In this document: piece by piece, positions 1 to 6,441 of the stretch
Layout: each line of letters opens with the position of its first letter
How positions within the stretch are numbered: position 1 is the first letter of the stretch
NCBI GenBank assembly: GCA_030608745.1
Contig: JAUWDQ010000109.1
Coordinates: 1 to 8,602 of the forward strand
Reading direction: 5' to 3'
From: Pseudomonadota bacterium
GTDB taxonomy: Bacteria; Desulfobacterota; BSN033; WVXP01; G020346125
Length of the DNA: 8,602 nt
Program-made: the position numbers and the translations under genes
The notes under the pieces: generated by a model
Seen by the model: the letters and a program-made list of their open reading frames with translations, nothing else
Database searches by the model: none
What the model was told of the DNA's origin: nothing

Positions 1-154
1 GGGTATCTCCACCCCTCGCCCTCGAAGTTATTGCGCTACCTACCCCCTTCAAGGGCTCGCTGTCTTAGCCCTCTCATAGTGTTTTTCGACCGTTCCGACT
101 CAAGGGGCTAACCGAAAAAGGGTGGGAAGAAAACGGGTTTCCCTTGTGTGGGCA
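1..154. other. Left-edge stretch without a recognisable gene
   Basis: No RNA gene or recognisable protein is visible here. One plus-strand frame is open from the window edge to a TAA at 109-111 (36 codons), but its translation is rich in Pro, Ser, Arg and Leu and resembles nothing I know. Minus-strand frames close quickly. A 6-bp inverted repeat, AGGGCT (52-57) and AGCCCT (67-72), could form a small hairpin. The stretch could be the tail of a gene or an element end lying to the left; the sequence does not decide. Confidence 0.4.
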
Positions 155-198
155 TAAATAAAAAAATAAACCCGGGAGATTTCTCGGTCTCCCGGGTT
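155..198 (-). terminator. Rho-independent terminator of groES-groEL
   Basis: A perfect 9-bp inverted repeat, CCCGGGAGA (171-179) and TCTCCCGGG (188-196), encloses an 8-nt loop. Flanking AA/TT pairs can extend the stem. Read on the minus strand, the stem is followed by a T-rich run (TTTATTTTTTTATTTATG). It begins about ten bases past the groEL stop codon, which is where an intrinsic terminator for the leftward operon should be. The GC-rich stem with a U-tract is a textbook form. The A-rich side lies before the stem on the plus strand, so it would be much weaker in that direction. Confidence 0.9.
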
Positions 199-207
199 GA
201 ACCTGAC

Positions 208-1836
208 TTAATACATGCCGCCCATTCCCCCTGGTGGCATCGGAGGGGGCATCTCTGCCTTCTTCTCCGGTTTCTCGGCCACCATGGCCTCCGTGGTTAT
301 CAGCAACGACGCCACACTGGCGGCATTCTGCAGTGCAAACCGAACCACCTTGGTAGGATCGATAATGCCGGCCTTAATGAGATCTGTGTACTCCTCCTTG
401 TCCGCATCAAATCCCACGGCCCCTTTCTCAGTCTTCACCCGCTCGACCACCACTGAACCCTCTTGACCCGTATTATTGGCAATCTGGCGGATGGGTTCCT
501 CTAATGCTCGCTTCACAATCGCCACTCCCACCTGACGATCCCCTTCCAGTTTCAATTTATCCAGCGCGCCCAAGCACCTCAAATACGCCACTCCACCTCC
601 TGCGACAATTCCCTCCTGTACCGCTGCACGGGTTGCGTTGAGGGCATCCTCCACTCGGGCCTTCTTCTCCTTCATCTCCGTCTCCGTAGCCGCCCCTACA
701 TTGATCACCGCCACGCCTCCAATAAGTTTCGCCAGCCGCTCCTGAAGCTTTTCCCGATCATAATCACTGGTCGTTTCTTCAATTTGGACGCGAATCTGCT
801 TAACCCTACCCTCCAGGGCCTCCTTCGTCCCAGCCCCATCTACGATAGTAGTATTGTCCTTGTCAATGTTAACCCGTTTGGCCGAGCCCAAATCCCCCAA
901 TTTCACATTCTCCAGTTTGATCCCCAAATCCTCACTGATCACCTGGCCACCAATTAAGATGCCAATGTCCTCCAACATCGCCTTGCGCCGGTCCCCAAAT
1001 CCGGGGGCTTTGACCGCCGCACATTTCAGGGTGCCGCGAAGCTTATTGACCACCAACGTGGCCAATGCCTCGCCCTCAACATCCTCTGCTACTATCAGCA
1101 ACGGCTTGCCCATTTTCGCAATCTGCTCCAATAACGGCAACAGGTCCTTCATATTACTGATCTTCTTCTCATGCAAGAGGATATAGGGTTCTTCCACCAC
1201 CGCTTCCATCTTTTCAGCATTAGTAACGAAATAGGGACTTAAATAACCCCGGTCAAACTGCATCCCCTCCACCACTTCCAAGGTCGTTTCCATAGCCTTG
1301 GCCTCTTCCACCGTAATGACGCCTTCCTTGCCCACCTTGTTCATGGCCTCCGCTATGATCCGACCAATGGTCTCGTCGTTGTTGGCGGAAATGCTTCCCA
1401 CCTGGGAGATTTCCGTCTGGTCCTTGGTGGGCTTGCTCAATTTCTTCAACTCCTCGACTACTACATCCACCGCCGTATCAATGCCCCTTTTGACCTCCAT
1501 GGGGTTGGATCCAGCCGTAACCACCTTGGATCCCTCTCGGTAGATCGCCTGAGCCAGGATTGTGGCCGTGGTTGTTCCGTCCCCTGCCACATCGGAGGTC
1601 TTGCTGGCCACCTCCTTAACCATCTGAGCTCCCATATTTTCAAATTTGTTTTCCAGCTCAATCTCTTTGGCCACAGTTACCCCATCCTTGGTTACCTGTG
1701 GGGAACCGAAGGATTTCTCTAAGATCACATTCCTCCCCTTGGGGCCCAATGTCACCTTCACCGCCTCGGCTAAGATGTTAACCCCTTTGAGGGTTGCGGC
1801 CCTGGCTTCTTGATCATACTTGATTTCCTTTGCCAT
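208..1836 (-). CDS. groEL: Chaperonin GroEL (Hsp60), 60 kDa subunit
   Basis: This cytoplasmic group I chaperonin subunit forms a double heptameric ring that encloses unfolded proteins and folds them with ATP and the GroES lid. The 542-residue length is typical. The N-terminus MAKEIKYDQEAR, the nucleotide-loop motif GDGTTTAT (85-92), D51, and the catalytic aspartate D397 in ARVEDALN all match the E. coli positions with an offset of one. The protein ends in a Gly/Met-rich tail (PPGGMGGMY), like the disordered GroEL C-terminus. In-frame TTG (1845) and ATG (1842) codons lie upstream. I chose the ATG at 1836 because GGGAGG (1846-1851, minus strand) is then nine bases away and the protein starts at the conserved MAK. 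groES lies 58 bp upstream, and a strong terminator follows. No substitution at a key residue was seen. Confidence 0.97.
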   Translation of the reverse strand: MAKEIKYDQEARAATLKGVNILAEAVKVTLGPKGRNVILEKSFGSPQVTKDGVTVAKEIELENKFENMGAQMVKEVASKTSDVAGDGTTTATILAQAIYREGSKVVTAGSNPMEVKRGIDTAVDVVVEELKKLSKPTKDQTEISQVGSISANNDETIGRIIAEAMNKVGKEGVITVEEAKAMETTLEVVEGMQFDRGYLSPYFVTNAEKMEAVVEEPYILLHEKKISNMKDLLPLLEQIAKMGKPLLIVAEDVEGEALATLVVNKLRGTLKCAAVKAPGFGDRRKAMLEDIGILIGGQVISEDLGIKLENVKLGDLGSAKRVNIDKDNTTIVDGAGTKEALEGRVKQIRVQIEETTSDYDREKLQERLAKLIGGVAVINVGAATETEMKEKKARVEDALNATRAAVQEGIVAGGGVAYLRCLGALDKLKLEGDRQVGVAIVKRALEEPIRQIANNTGQEGSVVVERVKTEKGAVGFDADKEEYTDLIKAGIIDPTKVVRFALQNAASVASLLITTEAMVAEKPEKKAEMPPPMPPGGMGGMY

Positions 1837-1845
1837 TTTCATCAA

Positions 1846-1851
1846 CCTCCC
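1846..1851 (-). promoter_or_regulatory. groEL ribosome binding site
   Basis: GGGAGG on the minus strand lies nine bases before the ATG at 1836. It would be only three bases from the in-frame ATG at 1842 and would abut the TTG at 1845. This spacing decides the start in favour of 1836. Confidence 0.75.
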
Positions 1852-1894
1852 TTATTGAGTGCACGCCCTATGGCGCTCGTTTTTCCCCTTCTCA

Positions 1895-2197
1895 CTACTC
1901 TACAATACCCAATATGTCGTCTTCCCGCATAATCAAATGTTCCTCACCATCCAATTTAACCTCCGTCCCCGCGTACTTGCTAAAGAGGATTCGGTCGCCT
2001 TTCTTTACGTCGGGGGGTACTACCTTTCCACCCTCCAAGACCTTGCCTTTCCCCACTGCAACCACCTTACCTTCCATCGGCTTCTCCTTGGCGGTGTCCG
2101 GGATGATAATTCCCCCCTCGGTTTTTTCCTCTTCTTCGAGCCGCCTCACGATTACCCTGTCCTGCAATGGCCTTATCTTCGTTTTCGGCTTTGCCAT
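1895..2197 (-). CDS. groES: Co-chaperonin GroES (Hsp10)
   Basis: GroES forms the heptameric lid that caps the GroEL ring. The protein is 100 residues, slightly longer than the usual 95-97. The extra length is a short basic N-terminal segment (MAKPKTK) before the conserved core start IRPLQDRV (8-15). The mobile loop that binds GroEL is seen as EKTEGGIIIPDTAKEKP (about 24-40), and the end EDDILGIVE is typical. The ATG at 2197 is chosen over the in-frame TTG at 2203 because AAAGGAG (2207-2213) is then nine bases away. It is the first gene of the operon with groEL. A 14-nt stretch across the start codon (TGAAAATGGCAAAG, minus strand) is identical at the groES and groEL starts. Expression is probably driven from about 2499-2528, with repeat A inside the leader. 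Confidence 0.97.
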   Translation of the reverse strand: MAKPKTKIRPLQDRVIVRRLEEEEKTEGGIIIPDTAKEKPMEGKVVAVGKGKVLEGGKVVPPDVKKGDRILFSKYAGTEVKLDGEEHLIMREDDILGIVE

Positions 2198-2206
2198 TTT
2201 CAAACA

Positions 2207-2213
2207 CTCCTTT
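2207..2213 (-). promoter_or_regulatory. groES ribosome binding site
   Basis: AAAGGAG on the minus strand lies nine bases upstream of the ATG at 2197 and follows an A-rich stretch. It supports that ATG over the TTG at 2203. Confidence 0.75.
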
Positions 2214-2250
2214 CTTTTTTATCGCTAAATTGTTAATACCATGGAATTTT

Positions 2251-2402
2251 GACGGCTTCGTAAAAAGTCCATCTGCTGCGTTCCGCTTCATCCTTCGTCA
2301 TTGCAGCGTACTTCTATGTACCCCTCATTCCTCAGGATTTGCGCGCCTTGCATCTGGATCTTTTTTCTTTGCCGTCTTATTTCGACTTTTTACAACGATA
2401 TC
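2251..2402 (+). repeat. Repeat A: MITE-like element with 19-bp imperfect terminal inverted repeats
   Basis: The left end GACGGCTTCGTAAAAAGTC (2251-2269) and the reverse complement of the right end, GATATCGTTGTAAAAAGTC (2384-2402), share the exact core GTAAAAAGTC. The interior aligns, by eye, with the reverse complement of repeat B at about 100 of 120 positions. It contains a central short inverted repeat, GTAC (2308-2311) and GTAC (2318-2321), which is degenerate compared with the 8-bp stem in copy B. No meaningful reading frame is present, so it is non-autonomous. No clear target-site duplication is seen. The size and matched ends suggest a MITE or a large palindromic dispersed repeat; which of these is not decided by two copies. 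Confidence 0.8.
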
Positions 2403-2498
2403 GATTTTTGATCGTAATAACTCTCTACTATTTTTCCTGCGGACCTAATAACAGTTGATCGAAGAAACTGGATATCTGAAATTACTAAAACGATATAA

Positions 2499-2528
2499 AT
2501 AATTAATCACTATCCCTCCCTTTGTCAA
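2499..2528 (-). promoter_or_regulatory. Candidate sigma70-type promoter of groES-groEL
   Basis: On the minus strand an exact TTGACA (plus 2523-2528) is followed after 18 bases by AATTAT (plus 2499-2504, four of six matches to TATAAT), within an AT-rich stretch. It would start transcription near 2492 and give a leader of about 295 nt that includes repeat A. A second TTGACAAA copy (plus 2544-2551) lies 23 bp further upstream. No other promoter closer to groES stood out, though a weak one cannot be excluded. Confidence 0.45.
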
Positions 2529-2574
2529 GGGAAGGTGCGAATTTTTGTCAAAGGAGATGGCCCGGTGAGGATAT

Positions 2575-2625
2575 TAAGTCCTTCGATTCATAAGTTCGAT
2601 GACGAACTTATTCACTCAGGACTTA
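2575..2625. repeat. Long imperfect hairpin of the CTCAGG family
   Basis: The outer arms are TAAGTCCT (2575-2582) and AGGACTTA (2618-2625). The inner arms are ATAAGTTCG (2590-2598) and CGAACTTAT (2603-2611) around an ATGA loop. The arms are separated by partly mismatched bases, so the whole folds into one bulged stem of about 51 nt. It has no U-tract and lies upstream of both divergent operons, so it is not an obvious terminator. The ends (GTCCTTCG and CTCAGGAC) match the hairpins at 2775 and 8577, suggesting a dispersed family. Confidence 0.6.
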
Positions 2626-2632
2626 GTGCTAA

Positions 2633-2730
2633 CGTTATGCGGTGCTGTGGTGTTGCAGTGCGGCTGTGCTGCGGTCGGAAGGAAGCAGGGATGAGGGTAG
2701 AGGTAAGAGGCAGGAGGAGGCGATAGACAG
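2633..2730. other. G-biased, low-complexity non-coding tract
   Basis: The plus strand is strongly enriched in G. The first half is built of irregular TGCGG, TGCTG and TGTGG units (about 2637-2680). The second half is purine-rich, with GG and GGG runs every few bases (about 2680-2722). No convincing reading frame is present: a 63-codon frame crosses it, but its product is a low-complexity Arg/Gly/Cys string. The bias is typical of degenerate spacer DNA, and the closely spaced G-runs could allow a weak two-tier quadruplex. Confidence 0.4.
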
Positions 2731-2774
2731 GACAAGGGAAAAGTAGGTTTTGGATTTCTCCTCTAAGATGATCC

Positions 2775-2802
2775 TTGTCCCTCAGATTACGCTCAGGGAC
2801 AA
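2775..2802. repeat. CTCAGGG-type hairpin
   Basis: A perfect 8-bp inverted repeat, TTGTCCCT (2775-2782) and AGGGACAA (2795-2802), encloses a 12-nt loop ending in GCTC. The geometry, with a 12-nt loop and CTC directly before the AGGG arm, is the same as in the hairpin at 8577-8598. No U-tract follows on either strand. It is treated as a dispersed palindromic repeat rather than a terminator. Confidence 0.6.
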
Positions 2803-2901
2803 CGGTTTTCTCCAATAACCCAGGAAACTCCGGAACAAAAAAATCTTAACCCGCGTCCAGAGCGTCTTTTTCCATTTTTTCAGAGGCCTCTCCGGCATTT
2901 C

Positions 2902-2930
2902 TTGACAAAATTGGAGGCCAAGGATAGCAT
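2902..2930 (+). promoter_or_regulatory. Sigma70-like promoter of the FAD-dehydrogenase/uvrB/uvrC operon
   Basis: An exact TTGACA (2902-2907) is followed after an ideal 17-bp spacer by TAGCAT (2925-2930, four of six). The sequence just downstream (AATATATTG) offers alternative -10 boxes such as TATATT (2933-2938). The expected transcript start is around 2937-2945, giving a leader of about 130 nt to the chosen start codon. A TTGG-N3-CCAA dyad (2911-2921) lies within the spacer. I saw no LexA box of the E. coli type (CTGT-N8-ACAG) or the Gram-positive type (CGAAC-N4-GTTCG). Confidence 0.65.
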
Positions 2931-3074
2931 AATATATTGAATACATTAGCTTCTCGCCGAAAAGATGTCTCTTTCTTTGGCGCCATCGATCTTACGAGTG
3001 GACCCTTTCCCCGTCATTTACCACAGGGTGGCCGAAAAACGAATCGAGATGGCTATGGAACGGAGATGGAGCCG

Positions 3075-4418
3075 ATGAAACAGTATGAGGCCATTATTAT
3101 TGGCGCAGGTCCAGCTGGGATCTTTGCCGCATTAACGCTGGCGGACTCAGGGGTGAAACCCATCCTCATCTTGGAGCAGGGAAACGATATCAATCAGAGA
3201 AACAGAATGGGAGGAAGGGATATCCTCTGCGGTTGGGGCGGTGCGGGGGCCTTCAGCGATGGAAAACTTACCCTTTCCTCTGAGGTGGGTGGCTTTCTGG
3301 GAGATTTCATCCCGGAGGAGGACCTGGAGCGGCTCCTTAAAGAGGCCGATACGATCTATCTCAAATATGGGGCTCCCCGGAGGACATATGGGCGAGTCTC
3401 GGATCAAACGGAACAGTTGTACGCGAAGGCGAAACAGGTTGGACTGGAATTTATCCAGATGGAAATCAGGCATGTCGGAACGGAGAACTGTTTGAGCCTG
3501 CTCAACGCGATGCGAAGTGACCTGGAAGATAGGGTCGAGATCCGAACCCTCTGCAGGGCCAAAAGGATCCGTGTAGAGGGGCGCAGGGCCGTTGGAGTCG
3601 ATCTCGATCGTGGACAGTCAGTCAACGGAAAAGTAGTGATCGCAGCCCCAGGGAGAATCGGGTCCGATTGGATAAGAGAAGAAGCCCTGCGTCTTGGACT
3701 ATCCGCCGTCCCCAGCCCCATCGATATCGGAGTTAGGGTGGAGGCTCCCGCGGCAGTACTCCAAAGTTTAACCGATATCGCCTATGAATCGAAGCTCATA
3801 TACTATTCGGAGACCTTCGATGATAAGGTGAGGACGTTCTGTATGAATCCCTATGGGGAGGTAGTGACCGAGGAAACGAATGGAATTATCACCGTAAACG
3901 GGCATAGCTATTCCAAGAAGAAGACCGAAAACACCAATTTTGCCATCTTAGTCAGCAGTTCCTTCACCGAACCCTTCGATGATCCAATAGCGTATGGAAA
4001 GTATATATCCCGGCTGGCAAACCTCCTGGGTAGGGGAGTCATCATCCAGAGGCTCGGGGACTTGATGGAGGGGAGACGATCGACCACGGAGAGGATCTCC
4101 CGCTGCATTACCCGCCCAACCCTTGGATCAGCTACCCCTGGGGATTTGAGCTTCGTCATTCCCTATCGATATTTGAGGGATATCATTGAGATGTTGGAAG
4201 CCATGGATAAGATCGCTCCAGGCATCTTCTCGCGGCACACGTTGCTCTACGGAGTGGAGGTTAAATTCTATTCCCATCGCATCAAGTTAGTCAGAAATCT
4301 GGAATCTGAAATCGATAACCTCTTCATCATCGGGGATGGCGCCGGGATTACCCGGGGCCTTCTCCAGGCATCGGCAAGTGGAATATGGGCGGCAAAGGAG
4401 GCCGTTAGGCGAATATGA
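3075..4418 (+). CDS. FAD-dependent dehydrogenase, COG2509-like
   Basis: This is a probable cytoplasmic flavoprotein with a Rossmann FAD-binding fold and no known substrate. From the ATG at 3075 it has 447 residues. The N-terminus holds the dinucleotide motif GAGPAG (10-15), with the ribose-binding acidic residue E34 at the end of the second strand (ILILEQ). A Gly-rich CGWGGAGAFSDGKL segment (52-65) follows, and a C-terminal FAD-contact motif IIGDGAGITRGLLQAS (418-433). These resemble uncharacterised FAD-dependent dehydrogenases (COG2509, distantly like HI0933/BaiN proteins). There is no signal peptide or membrane segment. Another ATG lies at 3066, and the frame stays open to a TTG at 2937. 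I prefer 3075 because CGGAG (3061-3065) is nine bases away and the protein then starts right before the FAD strand. Its stop overlaps the uvrB start (ATGA). Family assignment is fairly sure; the substrate is unknown. Confidence 0.88.
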   Translation: MKQYEAIIIGAGPAGIFAALTLADSGVKPILILEQGNDINQRNRMGGRDILCGWGGAGAFSDGKLTLSSEVGGFLGDFIPEEDLERLLKEADTIYLKYGAPRRTYGRVSDQTEQLYAKAKQVGLEFIQMEIRHVGTENCLSLLNAMRSDLEDRVEIRTLCRAKRIRVEGRRAVGVDLDRGQSVNGKVVIAAPGRIGSDWIREEALRLGLSAVPSPIDIGVRVEAPAAVLQSLTDIAYESKLIYYSETFDDKVRTFCMNPYGEVVTEETNGIITVNGHSYSKKKTENTNFAILVSSSFTEPFDDPIAYGKYISRLANLLGRGVIIQRLGDLMEGRRSTTERISRCITRPTLGSATPGDLSFVIPYRYLRDIIEMLEAMDKIAPGIFSRHTLLYGVEVKFYSHRIKLVRNLESEIDNLFIIGDGAGITRGLLQASASGIWAAKEAVRRI

Positions 4419-6430
4419 GAGCTTTTAAACTCGTTTCGGAATTCCGGTCCACGGGAGATCAACCCCAAGCCATCGAGAAATTGAGCACAGCGGTACTGGA
4501 GGGGACGAAACATCAAGTCCTTCTGGGCGTCACCGGTTCGGGCAAGACCTTTACTATGGCCAATGTCATCGAAAGGGTTCAAAAACCCACCCTTGTCATT
4601 TCCCACAACAAGACCCTGGCTGCTCAGCTGTATGGCGAATTCAAGGGCCTCTTTCCGGACAATGCCGTGGAATTCTTCGTGAGCTATTACGACTATTATC
4701 AGCCCGAAGCATATATCCCGTCGACGGATACGTATATCGAAAAGGACACTTCCATCAACGACGAGATCGATAAGATGAGGCATTCCGCCACGCGATCCCT
4801 CCTGGAACGAAATGACGTGATCATTGTAGCCAGCGTCTCCTGTATCTATGGGTTGGGATCTCCAGAAGCTTATCACGGCTTGCTCCTCTTTTTGGAGAGA
4901 GGGACGATGGTGCCAAGGGAGAAAATCCTCAATAAGCTCGTGGAAATTCAGTACGAGCGAAACGACATCGATTTTCATCGGGGGACATTCCGGGTAAGGG
5001 GGGACATCGTGGAGGTCTTCCCCGCATACGAGGAAGATCGAGCCATCCGCATCGAGCTTTTCGGCGATGAGGTAGAGGCTATTTCGGAGATAGACCCCCT
5101 GCGGGGAAGGGTGACCGAGAGGCTGGACAAAATCGCTATCTATCCGGGAAGCCACTATGTGACCACCCAAGAAAGGATGCGAAGCGCCATTGAGAATATT
5201 CCGATAGAATTGGCGGAGAGGTTGGAGGAACTGAGGTCCCAGGATCAACTCCTTGAGGCCCAGCGATTGGAGCAGAGGACCCGTTTCGACCTCGAAATGC
5301 TTCAGGAAATCGGGTATTGTCCCGGGATCGAGAATTATTCCCGCCACCTTACGGGTCGAAGGCCCGGGGAACCTCCCCCGACGTTGCTGGACTACTTCCC
5401 CAAGGATTTCCTTTTGATTATCGACGAAAGTCACGTCACCGTTCCTCAACTGGTGGGGATGTACAGGGGTGATCGATCGAGAAAGGAAACCCTGGTCGAA
5501 TATGGTTTTAGGCTGGTCTCCGCATTGGACAACCGCCCCCTCAATTTTCCCGAGTTCGAGGAACGTGTCCATCAGGTCATCTATGTATCGGCAACACCCG
5601 CGGATTACGAGCTCCAGGAAGCAGGGGACGAAGTGGTGGAACAGATTATTCGCCCTACTGGTCTGATTGACCCCGATATCACAGTCAAGGGGGCAACGAA
5701 TCAGGTCGACGACCTCCTGGAGGAGGTCAGAATACGGGTTGAAAAGGGCGAGCGAGCCCTGGTCACCACCCTGACCAAGAGAATGGCCGAAGATCTCAGC
5801 GAACACTACGCTGACCTCGGTCTTCGGGTTAAGTACCTTCATTCGGAGATCGATACCCTCGAAAGGGTGGAGATCATACGAGATCTCAGGCTCGGAAAAT
5901 TCGATGTCCTGATTGGGGTCAACCTGCTCAGGGAAGGTCTGGATATCCCTGAGGTTTCTCTGGTCGCCATCCTGGATGCGGACAAGGAGGGGTTCTTGAG
6001 GTCAACCAAGTCGCTCATCCAGACCTGCGGAAGGGCCACGAGGAACGTCTCTGGAAGGGTAATCATGTATGGAAATCAAATTACCCATTCCATGGGCATG
6101 GCCCTGGAGGAAACCCGGAGAAGGAGAAAGATCCAGGAGGAATTCAACCGAGCCCACAATATCACGCCGACGAGCATCAGGAAGTCCATTAAGAACATCC
6201 TCTCCTCAATATACGAGGCCGACTATTATACCGTACCCCTGATTGCCGAGACTCGGGCGGAGTACATTCCCCCAAAGGAAATACCCAAGGTAGTTAAAAA
6301 ACTGAGAAAGGAGATGCGGGAGGCCGCCCAAGAGCTCGATTTTGAACGGGCAGCGCTTTTGAGGGATCAAATCCGCCACATCCAGGAAGCTGAATTGAGG
6401 GGAGATGTGGTCAAACCCCTTTCACCATAG
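4415..6430 (+). CDS. uvrB: Excinuclease ABC subunit UvrB
   Basis: UvrB is the damage-verifying helicase-like subunit of nucleotide excision repair. It is loaded by UvrA and then recruits UvrC for incision. The 671-residue length is normal. Visible in order are FRSTGDQPQAI (10-20), the Walker A motif GVTGSGKT (38-45), the DNA-clamping beta-hairpin YYDYYQPEAYIPS (91-103), the Walker B motif DESH (337-340), the helicase motif LLREGLDIPEVS (504-515), motif VI QTCGRATRN (536-544), and a C-terminal UVR coiled coil (about 629-657, AQELDFERAALLRDQI) that contacts UvrC. Motif VI differs from the common QTIGRAARN at two non-arginine positions, while both arginines are kept. The start ATG overlaps the upstream stop, and AAAGGAGG lies at 4394-4401 within the upstream gene. 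uvrC follows after 11 bp. The gene is intact. Confidence 0.97.
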   Translation: MRAFKLVSEFRSTGDQPQAIEKLSTAVLEGTKHQVLLGVTGSGKTFTMANVIERVQKPTLVISHNKTLAAQLYGEFKGLFPDNAVEFFVSYYDYYQPEAYIPSTDTYIEKDTSINDEIDKMRHSATRSLLERNDVIIVASVSCIYGLGSPEAYHGLLLFLERGTMVPREKILNKLVEIQYERNDIDFHRGTFRVRGDIVEVFPAYEEDRAIRIELFGDEVEAISEIDPLRGRVTERLDKIAIYPGSHYVTTQERMRSAIENIPIELAERLEELRSQDQLLEAQRLEQRTRFDLEMLQEIGYCPGIENYSRHLTGRRPGEPPPTLLDYFPKDFLLIIDESHVTVPQLVGMYRGDRSRKETLVEYGFRLVSALDNRPLNFPEFEERVHQVIYVSATPADYELQEAGDEVVEQIIRPTGLIDPDITVKGATNQVDDLLEEVRIRVEKGERALVTTLTKRMAEDLSEHYADLGLRVKYLHSEIDTLERVEIIRDLRLGKFDVLIGVNLLREGLDIPEVSLVAILDADKEGFLRSTKSLIQTCGRATRNVSGRVIMYGNQITHSMGMALEETRRRRKIQEEFNRAHNITPTSIRKSIKNILSSIYEADYYTVPLIAETRAEYIPPKEIPKVVKKLRKEMREAAQELDFERAALLRDQIRHIQEAELRGDVVKPLSP

Positions 6431-6441
6431 GATCTCAAGGG

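Larger units (their letters stand above)
2403..2936. other. Divergent intergenic region between the groE and FAD-dehydrogenase/uvrBC operons
   Basis: No credible gene lies between repeat A and the rightward operon. The region holds, in order, an AT-rich stretch with a leftward promoter (about 2499-2528), two CTCAGG hairpins (2575-2625, 2775-2802) separated by a G-biased tract (2633-2730), and a rightward promoter (2902-2930). I found no complete CIRCE operator (TTAGCACTC-N9-GAGTGCTAA) and no clear sigma32 promoter. A 10-bp palindrome, AGAGGCCTCT (2882-2891), lies just upstream of the rightward -35 box. A TTGG-N3-CCAA dyad (2911-2921) sits inside the promoter spacer. Either could be an operator, but there is no direct evidence for that. 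Confidence 0.6.

Noticed and set aside
1..111. Open plus-strand frame from the window edge to a TAA, as the end of a gene
   Set aside because: It has only 36 codons, low complexity (Pro, Ser, Arg, Leu) and no recognisable similarity. A frame this long is often open by chance, so it is not called as a gene.
2606..2632. CIRCE operator for HrcA upstream of groES
   Set aside because: Only the right half is close (AGTGCTAA, 2625-2632). The left half at the required 9-bp spacing does not match, and the site lies about 100 bp upstream of the likely promoter within another hairpin.
2535..2726. A 63-codon plus-strand frame in the divergent intergenic region
   Set aside because: It crosses a hairpin and the G-biased tract, gives a low-complexity Arg/Gly/Cys product, and lies between repeats without a supporting start signal.
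2775..2802. Intrinsic terminator
   Set aside because: The stem is good but no T-run follows on either strand, and it lies upstream of both divergent operons where no transcript needs to end.
4268..5842. A 524-codon minus-strand frame opposite the flavoprotein and uvrB
   Set aside because: It is a shadow of well-supported plus-strand genes with family motifs. Its translation shows no known domain, and no ribosome binding site or promoter supports it.
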